Made by a program: the position numbers and the translations under genes. From the NCBI GenBank assembly GCA_016287975.1, contig JAEEXV010000215.1, forward strand, positions 1-12,413: a stretch of DNA of 12,413 nucleotides, given 5' to 3'. Positions 6,591-12,413 of the stretch are shown here, piece after piece. Position 1 is the stretch's first letter, and every line of letters starts with the position of its first letter. Under the pieces are notes generated by a model. The model had not been told where the DNA came from and did not search any database. It was given only the letters and a program-made list of their open reading frames with translations. This stretch comes from Lentisphaeria bacterium (GTDB lineage: Bacteria; Verrucomicrobiota; Lentisphaeria; Oligosphaerales; Oligosphaeraceae).

Positions 6591-9500
6591 ATGGGGGCCA
6601 AATTCGACATCTTCCGCACCTGGCTGAAAAAATCCTGGCGTCTGCTCAAATGGACGCTGCTGATCCTCCTTGTGCTGGTCGTCGCCATCGACCTCTGGCT
6701 CAGTTTCCTCAAATATCCCAAATGGCTGCGGGACGCCATCGGCCGCAAACTCGCCCCCCCTGGCGGCGAAGTGCAGATTGGACGCATGAGAGGCGGACTC
6801 TTCACCGACATCCGCTGCTCCAATATCCGCGTCGTCTATCCCACCGAGGTCGGCAATCTCCATGTCAACATCGACGAACTCAACCTCGACCTGGCCTGGC
6901 TCCCGACTCTCACGGGCTACCCCGAATTCGATTCCTTCTCCGTCCGAAATGTCACCGCCGAACTAAGGCTGCCAGACGGGGAAAGCCTCCAGGCCGCCCC
7001 AGTCGCCGCCAATCCCCTCCGCGTCCACGGCGCCAATATCGCCGCCCACGTCTCCGAAAGCGAGGCCCTCGAAGGCACCTACACCTTCACCTTCCATGAC
7101 GTGACCGTGCATGGCCGCCTCGTCTTCCAGCATGGCGACGACCTCCTGCCCATGCTCATCGAACTCCCCGTCCCCACCGAGCCGCCCCCCATCGATCCAG
7201 CCCTCTGTGCAAAGTTCCGCAAAACCCAGCAGGAACTCGCCAACTTCTCCCTCGGCGCCAACGACACCTTCATCCACGCCGACCTCAACGGCGACATCCT
7301 GAACGCAGAGCGCATCCGCGCCAGCGGCGACTTCGGAATGTCCCTCGGAATCCTCTCCCACGTCATCATCCCAAAGGCGCGGGGACGCTTTGAATGCACC
7401 CTCCAGCATCTGAAACTCCAGGATCTCCAACTCTTCCTCTCCTTCACCGAACTCATCCGAGGCGACGCCGTCATCGACATCGACCGCAAAGTCTGTTCCG
7501 CTCAAATCGAAGGCTCCATCTCCCCCTACACCGTCCTGGGACTCGCCGACCAGCCCACATCCGCACTGCCCCCCTGGATAGCCATCAACAACCCCGTCCG
7601 ATTCCACGCCGTCCTCCCCGAAACCCCGTTGGACATGACGCAGGCCCTGCCGACTCTTGACTTCTCCTGCGACAACATCCACCTCGGCCCCGTCCCCATC
7701 CGCCATACCAGCGGTAAACTCCACTATGATGCCGCGCGCAAGGAACTCCGCCTCCGCGACCTCCTCCTCGCATTCGACTATCTGGAGCGCCGCACCATCA
7801 CGGGCAGCGCCGCCTTGGACCTCGGCAAAAACCTCCTCTCCGCCGACCTCGACGGCACCCTCGATCTGCCAAATCTCCTCGACCAGTTCGGGGTCTCCGC
7901 CAGCACGGTATTGCTGCTGAACGACTTCAACCGCCTTGCCTTCCATCTCTCCCTCGCCCCGTCCCCACTCGACTATCGCCTCTGGAAACTCGGCGGGCGC
8001 TTCCAACTGCCCCCCTGGCGCCTCCACGCCACACGCTTCGGCGCCACCACCGCCGACTTCTCCATCGACCATTGCCGACTCCATTTGACCTCCCTCGCCA
8101 CCTCCCTCGACGCCACCGCCCCGAACCGCCTTGAGGCCACCGCCGACACCGACCTCAACACCCTCCTCTCCCCCCAGGAGACCAGCACCATCCAGTTCAC
8201 CACCCGCATCACCAGCGGCGCCCCCGCGCCCGTCCAGGCGCTCGACGCCACTGGAAAACTCCTCCTGAACCTCAAGAACGACACCATCGCCCTCCCCGCC
8301 CTCTCGGGAACCTGCCACCCCGAGGCGCTCAACGCACTACTCCAGAAGCCTCTCGGCCTCGACGACGACTCCCCGCTCGCCTGGATCCGCTGCCGCACCG
8401 CAACCCCTGGACGCTTCACCCTCGAAGCCCCGCCCGTCTCCTTCGACAACCTGGGCGCATTCATCCTCGACGGCCACGCCATCCTCCCCGACGGCGACTT
8501 CCTCGCCGTCCCATTCGACCAGCTGGAGGCCACCCTCCGCATCGACCAGAACTCCCTTGACTTCCAGCGTCTCTCCGGGAACTCCCCCAAGGTCCGCTTC
8601 CAGATGGGCCTCCGCGTCGAATTCACCCCGCTGCTCGTGAAAATCTCCCAGCTCGACTACCTCGGAGACCCCGCCATCATCGAGCCGTTCCTCTTCTCCG
8701 ACGCCGCCAAGGAGATCTACCGCGAACTGTGGACCAAAGTCGCCTGGGCCCCCGAAAAGCCGCCCCATTTCCTCTTCCCCGAGCTCCTCTTCCAGAGCGC
8801 CCCCGACCTCGGCGGCTGGAAGTTCCTCCTCAAAGGCACTGGCGAGGCGCAGGACGTCACTTACGCAGGGATGACCTTCTCCAAGGCGCACTGCCGCCTC
8901 AATCTCGACCTGCCCGACAAAGGCCTCCAGCTCACCGACCTGGCCCTCGCCACCAAGGGCCAGCCCCCCCTCGTCGGCGACGTCACCCTCCAGTTCGGCG
9001 ACATCCTCTCAGGAACCTTCCACGCCGCCTTCCCCGAAGGGCAACTCGACCTCCTCGGGCTGCTCCGAAGCGCCGTCCCCGACCTCGTCCCCCTGCTCGA
9101 CGGCCTCGTGCTCGCCCCCGACACCCACTTCCAATGCCAGGGCAGCTTCTCCACCGGCACTACCCCCCGCATCCGCCTCTCCGCCACCGTGGAGACCCCG
9201 CGCCTGCAGCACTACGGCATCGAATGCACCAACCTCAAGGGCAACTGGAACGCCACCGAACACTCCATCCACTGGAACATCCCGAACGCCGCCTTCTACG
9301 GCGGAACCATCACCTCCACTGGCACCCACGACTTCCAGACCAACCACACCCGCACCCTCGCCATCGCCAAAAACGTCCCCCTCGCCGAAATCGCCCGCGC
9401 CGCCAACCTCTATCTCGACGGCGAAAAGACCGCCCCCGAGGGCTCCACCCCGCTCCCCGCAGGACAACTCGACTGCGACCTCCGCCTGGACCTCTACCAG

Positions 9501-10064
9501 AACTGGGCCGACACGCCGATCTATCTCGAAGGACACGGGCAGATCAACATCCATGACGCCGACCTCTGGCGAGTCCCACACCTCACCACCCTCGGACAAA
9601 TGCTCTCCATCGGAAACTTCAGCTTCTTCTCCAAGGACAAGATCAGCAACCTCGGCCGAATCTCCCGCCTCCACGCCGAACTCGAATTCCTCGGCGACCG
9701 AATCCTCTTCCCCCGCATCGCCACCAACGGCACCATCATCGCACTCTATGGACAAGGCGAATACAATCTCTCCAAAAACCTCCTCCAGTTCCTCGTTTCA
9801 GGCGAATTCCTCCAGAGCGCCAGCATCATCTCATGGCTCTTCAAGCCCATCTCATGGGCATTCGAGGCCGAAATCACCGGCTCCCCCACCCAATACCAGT
9901 GGACGCTCCACACCTTCCTCAACAAGTTGTTCGGCACTGGCGGAAACGTCCTCAAGGACACCGACCCCGCGCCGCCTCCGAAAACACCCGCCGCCCCCGC
10001 CGCGGCGCCGCCTCCAAAAGCCCCGCAGAAACGCAGATCCGCCAACCGAAACCGCAACCGATAG
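6591..10064 (+). CDS. Large AsmA-like (AsmA/TamB/DUF3971 type) membrane-anchored protein
   Basis: The product has 1157 residues. A short basic start leads into one membrane helix at about 17-38 (LLKWTLLILLVLVVAIDLWL), with no further convincing membrane segments, so most of the protein should lie in the periplasm. The body alternates short beta strands with repeated phrases such as LDLNGDI, LSGNSPKVRF and GDVTLQFGDILSG, as in the long beta-groove proteins of the AsmA family, which are thought to carry or organise lipids between the membranes. Residues about 980-1110 (GQINIHDADLWRVPHL, RISRLHAELEF, ATNGTIIALYGQGEYNL) match the AsmA C-terminal region. The last 35-40 residues are Pro/Ala-rich and then strongly basic, ending in an Asn-Arg repeat. 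The start is 4 bases after the kinase gene. The family call is good; the cargo is unknown. Confidence 0.85.
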   Translation: MGAKFDIFRTWLKKSWRLLKWTLLILLVLVVAIDLWLSFLKYPKWLRDAIGRKLAPPGGEVQIGRMRGGLFTDIRCSNIRVVYPTEVGNLHVNIDELNLDLAWLPTLTGYPEFDSFSVRNVTAELRLPDGESLQAAPVAANPLRVHGANIAAHVSESEALEGTYTFTFHDVTVHGRLVFQHGDDLLPMLIELPVPTEPPPIDPALCAKFRKTQQELANFSLGANDTFIHADLNGDILNAERIRASGDFGMSLGILSHVIIPKARGRFECTLQHLKLQDLQLFLSFTELIRGDAVIDIDRKVCSAQIEGSISPYTVLGLADQPTSALPPWIAINNPVRFHAVLPETPLDMTQALPTLDFSCDNIHLGPVPIRHTSGKLHYDAARKELRLRDLLLAFDYLERRTITGSAALDLGKNLLSADLDGTLDLPNLLDQFGVSASTVLLLNDFNRLAFHLSLAPSPLDYRLWKLGGRFQLPPWRLHATRFGATTADFSIDHCRLHLTSLATSLDATAPNRLEATADTDLNTLLSPQETSTIQFTTRITSGAPAPVQALDATGKLLLNLKNDTIALPALSGTCHPEALNALLQKPLGLDDDSPLAWIRCRTATPGRFTLEAPPVSFDNLGAFILDGHAILPDGDFLAVPFDQLEATLRIDQNSLDFQRLSGNSPKVRFQMGLRVEFTPLLVKISQLDYLGDPAIIEPFLFSDAAKEIYRELWTKVAWAPEKPPHFLFPELLFQSAPDLGGWKFLLKGTGEAQDVTYAGMTFSKAHCRLNLDLPDKGLQLTDLALATKGQPPLVGDVTLQFGDILSGTFHAAFPEGQLDLLGLLRSAVPDLVPLLDGLVLAPDTHFQCQGSFSTGTTPRIRLSATVETPRLQHYGIECTNLKGNWNATEHSIHWNIPNAAFYGGTITSTGTHDFQTNHTRTLAIAKNVPLAEIARAANLYLDGEKTAPEGSTPLPAGQLDCDLRLDLYQNWADTPIYLEGHGQINIHDADLWRVPHLTTLGQMLSIGNFSFFSKDKISNLGRISRLHAELEFLGDRILFPRIATNGTIIALYGQGEYNLSKNLLQFLVSGEFLQSASIISWLFKPISWAFEAEITGSPTQYQWTLHTFLNKLFGTGGNVLKDTDPAPPPKTPAAPAAAPPPKAPQKRRSANRNRNR

Positions 10065-10097
10065 CCCTGTACCCCAGCCCCGACAGCCCATCCCCCC

Positions 10098-10125
10098 TTG
10101 CACGCACCGTTTCCGCCATTATAGT
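10098..10125 (+). promoter_or_regulatory. Candidate sigma-70-type promoter for the amino-acid importer
   Basis: TATAGT (10120-10125) matches five of six -10 bases. TTGCAC (10098-10103), which shares the leading TTG of the -35 consensus, sits 16 bases upstream. The next gene begins 64 bases downstream and has its own Shine-Dalgarno sequence, and the 125-base gap after the AsmA-like gene is the largest in this part of the window. This makes an independent transcript for the importer likely. Confidence 0.45.
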
Positions 10126-10154
10126 ACAGCACCAGGCTGACCTCAGCCACCTGT
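10126..10154. promoter_or_regulatory. Interrupted inverted repeat in the leader of the binding-protein gene
   Basis: GGCTGA (10135-10140) and TCAGCC (10143-10148) form a perfect inverted repeat with a CC centre. It is flanked by ACAG (10126-10129) and CTGT (10151-10154), which can also pair. It starts at the base after the proposed -10 hexamer, so it would lie at the transcription start. It could be an operator or a hairpin at the 5' end of the mRNA. I recognise no known regulator site. Confidence 0.35.
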
Positions 10155-10177
10155 TTCGTTTGTTCCCCACCTCAACC

Positions 10178-10182
10178 AAGGA
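10178..10182 (+). promoter_or_regulatory. Ribosome binding site deciding the binding-protein start
   Basis: AAGGA lies seven bases before the ATG at 10190. The reading frame is open for a further 119 codons upstream, but that part overlaps the end of the AsmA-like gene in another frame and looks like arginine/proline-rich shadow sequence. The ribosome site together with the lipoprotein signal right after 10190 fixes the true start here. Confidence 0.8.
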
Positions 10183-10189
10183 TTCCATC

Positions 10190-10993
10190 ATGAAGTTCCT
10201 GAAAGTCCTCTCCCTCTTCGCCGCCGCCTTCTTCCTCTTCACCGCCTGCTCCAACGAGGAGGCAAAGAGCGATTCCGCCGCAACCAATACCGACAAGAAG
10301 GAAAAGGCCGATGCCAAGCCCGTCAAAGCCCCCGTCCTGGTCATGGCCACCAACGCCGAGTTCCCGCCCTACGAATTCAAAGACAAAGGCACCATCGTCG
10401 GACTCGATGTCGACATTATGCAGGCCGTCTGCAAGAAAATCAACCGCACCCTCAAGATCGAGGACATGAAGTTCGACTCCATCATCCCCGCTGTCGTCGC
10501 CGGCAAAGCCCACGCTGGCGTCGCCGGCATGACTGTCAAGGAAGAACGCAAGCAACATGTCGACTTCACCGACACCTACGTCCGCGCCTTCCAGGTCATC
10601 ATCGTTCGCCCGAATTCCCCCATCAAGGATGCTGACGGTCTGAAGGGCAAGAAGATCGGCGTCCAGCAGGGTACCACTGGCGACACCCTCTGCCAGGATT
10701 ACGTGAAGGAAGGCTCCAAGGTCGAACGCTATGCCAGCGGCGCCGAGGCGGTCCTCGCCCTCAGAAACGGCAAAATCGACGCCGTCGTCATCGACAACGA
10801 GCCTGCCAAGGCCTATCTGAAGAAGAACGAAGGCTCCATCGTCGTCCTGGACAAGCCCCTCTCCGACGAAGAATACGCCATCGCCGTCAAGAAGGGCAAC
10901 AAGGAACTCCTCGACCAGATCAACGGCGCCCTGCGCGAACTCAAGGCCTCTGGCGAACTTGACAAGATCAAGGCCAAATACATCGCCCAATAG
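10190..10993 (+). CDS. Amino-acid ABC transporter substrate-binding lipoprotein
   Basis: This 267-residue protein starts with a lipoprotein signal: basic MKFLK, a hydrophobic core and the lipobox LFTAC with Cys20 as the lipidated residue. A flexible Lys/Glu/Asp/Ala-rich linker (21-46) precedes the binding domain. The type-3 solute-binding fold for polar amino acids is clear: VMATNAEFPPYEFKD near 51-65, GLDVDIMQAV (71-80), MTVKEERKQHVDFTDTY (114-130) with the arginine that usually contacts the ligand carboxylate, GVQQGTTGD (157-165), and AVVIDNEPA (198-206) with an aspartate that usually contacts the amino group. It should sit in the periplasm anchored to a membrane and deliver its ligand to the permease encoded next. 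Ligand identity (basic, glutamine-like or other) cannot be settled from motifs. Codon use is less extreme than in the six-gene unit, which may reflect high expression. Confidence 0.95.
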   Translation: MKFLKVLSLFAAAFFLFTACSNEEAKSDSAATNTDKKEKADAKPVKAPVLVMATNAEFPPYEFKDKGTIVGLDVDIMQAVCKKINRTLKIEDMKFDSIIPAVVAGKAHAGVAGMTVKEERKQHVDFTDTYVRAFQVIIVRPNSPIKDADGLKGKKIGVQQGTTGDTLCQDYVKEGSKVERYASGAEAVLALRNGKIDAVVIDNEPAKAYLKKNEGSIVVLDKPLSDEEYAIAVKKGNKELLDQINGALRELKASGELDKIKAKYIAQ

Positions 10994-11012
10994 CCCGTCT
11001 TGACGCATCCTT

Positions 11013-11039
11013 TCCAGGCCGCGCGCCGCGCGGCCTGGA
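11013..11039 (+). promoter_or_regulatory. Perfect 12-bp stem-loop between binding-protein and permease genes
   Basis: Bases 11013-11024 pair without a mismatch with 11028-11039 around a GCC loop; the stem is nearly all G/C (TCCAGGCCGCGC and its complement). No T run follows, so it is not a standard terminator. In binding-protein-dependent importers such hairpins commonly protect the upstream mRNA from 3' decay or cause partial termination, giving more binding protein than permease. That role is inferred from position. Confidence 0.65.
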
Positions 11040-11063
11040 TCCACTCTACGCAGGGCCACCACT

Positions 11064-11837
11064 GTGAATCCATATCCACTGCTTGCCGACGCGGCACCTC
11101 TCGCCGCCGAACCAGGCCTCCTCGATGCGACGGAAGCCACCCCTGGCTTCCTCCAGGTTCTCAAGGAATCCTTCTACACCGACTTCATCGTCGACGATCG
11201 TTGGAAGTATCTTGCCAACGGCTTCCTGACCACCCTTGAAATCACCTTCGGCGCCCTTGCCGTCGGCCTTGTCCTGGGCTTCCTCATCGCCATCATCCGC
11301 GCCACCTACGACAAGACGGGGCGCTGGAAGATCGCCAACGCCCTCTGCCAACTCTATCTCACCATCATCCGCGGCACCCCCGCCGTGCTGCAACTGCTGA
11401 TTATCTATTTCGTTGTCTTCGCCTCCGTCGACATCCCCAAACTCATTGTCGCCATCCTGGCATTCGGCATCAACTCAGGCGCCTACACCGCGGAGATCTT
11501 CCGCGCAGGCATCATGTCCATCCCGCGCGGGCAGTTCGAAGCCGCCAGCAGCCTCGGCCTCAACTACCGCCAGACGATGATCTCCATCATCATGCCGCAG
11601 GCCTTCAAGACCGTCCTCCCCGCCCTCGTCAACGAATTCATCACCCTCCTCAAGGAGACCTCCATCGCCGGCTACATCGCCATGGAAGACCTCACCAAGG
11701 GCGGCGACATCATCCGCAGCATCACCTACGATCCATATCTCCCCCTCCTCGCCGTCGCCGCCATCTACCTTATCTGCGTCTGCCTCATCAGCTATAGCGT
11801 CGGAAAACTTGAAAAATACCTGAAGCGCAATGAGTAA
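11064..11837 (+). CDS. Polar amino-acid ABC transporter permease (HisM/GlnP family)
   Basis: This 257-residue inner-membrane protein has membrane segments near 55-80, 100-122, 126-146, 180-200 and 224-247. Family marks are [17 protein letters not shown] (52-68), [12 protein letters not shown] (101-112) and the EAA loop [20 protein letters not shown] (159-178), which couples to the ATPase. The GTG at 11064 is the only sensible start; a weak AGGG lies eight bases upstream. The first 45 or so residues before the first membrane segment are longer than in many relatives, and the part [20 protein letters not shown] looks non-conserved. The gene follows the binding protein after 70 bases that contain the stem-loop. 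Its last 8 bases overlap the ATPase gene, so the two are translationally coupled. Confidence 0.94.
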   Translation: MNPYPLLADAAPLAAEPGLLDATEATPGFLQVLKESFYTDFIVDDRWKYLANGFLTTLEITFGALAVGLVLGFLIAIIRATYDKTGRWKIANALCQLYLTIIRGTPAVLQLLIIYFVVFASVDIPKLIVAILAFGINSGAYTAEIFRAGIMSIPRGQFEAASSLGLNYRQTMISIIMPQAFKTVLPALVNEFITLLKETSIAGYIAMEDLTKGGDIIRSITYDPYLPLLAVAAIYLICVCLISYSVGKLEKYLKRNE

Positions 11838-12413
11838 CTCTTCTACCAACGAACCCCGGAAGCCGATTCTGCGCGCCGTCGACGTCGTCAAGCAATATCC
11901 GAACATCCGCGCGCTGGACGGCATCTCGAACGCCATCTACCCCGGCGAGGTCGTCTGCATCATCGGCCCCTCAGGCTCCGGCAAAAGCACCTTCCTGCGC
12001 AGCCTGAACCTCCTCGAAGTCCCGACCTCGGGCGAGGTCTGGTTCCACGACACGCAGCTCAACGCGCCAGGCACCAACATCAACCTCATCCGACGCCGCA
12101 TCGGCATGGTCTTCCAGCACTTTGAGCTCTTCCCGCACCTGACCGTCCGCCAGAACATCACCCTCGCCCCCGTCAAACTCGGCCTCAAGAGCCAGGCCGA
12201 AGCCGACGAGACCGCCATGCAGCTCCTCCAGCGCATCAGCCTCCCCGACAAGGCCGACGTCTATCCCGCCCAGCTCTCCGGCGGCCAGAAGCAGCGCATC
12301 GCCATCGTCCGCTCCCTCGCCATGAACCCCGAGGTGCTCCTCTTCGACGAACCCACCAGCGCCCTCGACCCCGAAATGGTCGGCGAGGTCCTGAACGTCA
12401 TGAAGGAACTCGC
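11830..12413 (+). CDS. Amino-acid ABC transporter ATP-binding protein (3' end outside window)
   Basis: The ATG at 11830 opens a frame that stays open to the window end, giving 194 complete residues of a protein that normally has about 240-260. Present are the Walker A motif GPSGSGKST (46-54), the Q-loop glutamine in [14 protein letters not shown] (Q96), the ABC signature LSGGQKQR (149-156) and Walker B LLFDEP with the catalytic Glu174, followed by [12 protein letters not shown] (D-loop). The switch histidine would be in the missing part. The text after the signature reads IAIVRSLA where most relatives have an A-R-A type sequence, a mild variation. Being cytoplasmic, it powers the permease whose last 8 bases it overlaps. 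No Shine-Dalgarno sequence is visible, as expected for a coupled start. Confidence 0.95.
   Translation, partial: MSNSSTNEPRKPILRAVDVVKQYPNIRALDGISNAIYPGEVVCIIGPSGSGKSTFLRSLNLLEVPTSGEVWFHDTQLNAPGTNINLIRRRIGMVFQHFELFPHLTVRQNITLAPVKLGLKSQAEADETAMQLLQRISLPDKADVYPAQLSGGQKQRIAIVRSLAMNPEVLLFDEPTSALDPEMVGEVLNVMKEL

Noticed and set aside
6963..8318. Minus-strand open frame of 451 codons opposite the AsmA-like gene
   Set aside because: Its composition (GEG/VEV repeats) mirrors the sense codons; there is no domain and no ribosome site.
9833..10189. Upstream extension of the binding-protein frame
   Set aside because: The extension lies inside the AsmA-like gene in another frame and reads as Arg/Pro-rich shadow; the AAGGA site and lipoprotein signal place the start at 10190.
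1..12413. CRISPR array, insertion sequence, tRNA, rRNA or phage gene
   Set aside because: I looked on both strands and found no regularly spaced direct repeats, transposase motifs, cloverleaf sequences or phage structural genes.

Overview
The window is very GC-rich, with a strong excess of C over G on the + strand, and every gene I can support lies on the + strand. Third codon positions are mostly C, so long stop-free frames appear on the other strand; I treat these as shadows. The genes include a large secreted DUF4838 protein, AsmA- and FabI-type envelope/lipid genes, and amino-acid ABC transport. Together they suggest a Gram-negative-type bacterium, most likely of the PVC group (Lentisphaerota, Verrucomicrobiota or Planctomycetota), where DUF4838 proteins are common. 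This placement is an inference from family knowledge; there is no marker gene in the window.

Layout. (1) 1-2605: the end of a DppC/OppC-type ABC permease, followed after 7 bases by an exported DUF4838 protein, probably a carbohydrate-related enzyme. (2) 2606-3000: the only long non-coding stretch. It holds a compact run of three triloop hairpins, a T-rich tract and a good ribosome binding site for the next gene. (3) 3001-10064: a tight six-gene unit. The genes are a cytidylate-kinase-like protein fused to a BON domain, an enoyl-ACP reductase, an ArgD-type aminotransferase, a STAS anti-anti-sigma factor, an RsbW-type ATP-binding protein, and a 1157-residue AsmA-like membrane protein. Overlaps or gaps of a few bases join most of them. 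(4) 10065-12413: a polar amino-acid ABC importer (lipoprotein binding protein, permease, ATPase) with its own probable promoter. The ATPase is cut by the window end.

Working together: the importer genes form a classic three-part system, with a strong 12-bp stem-loop between the binding-protein gene and the permease gene that probably sets their relative expression. The six-gene unit combines fatty-acid synthesis, a partner-switch pair and an AsmA-like envelope protein. This suggests co-regulated envelope lipid supply, but the sequence alone does not prove it. I did not find a clear new defence or mobile system. The best leads are the triple-hairpin intergenic element, the kinase-BON fusion at the head of a lipid/envelope operon, the partner-switch pair lacking a visible sigma factor or phosphatase, and an apparent scarcity of the tetranucleotide CCGG.
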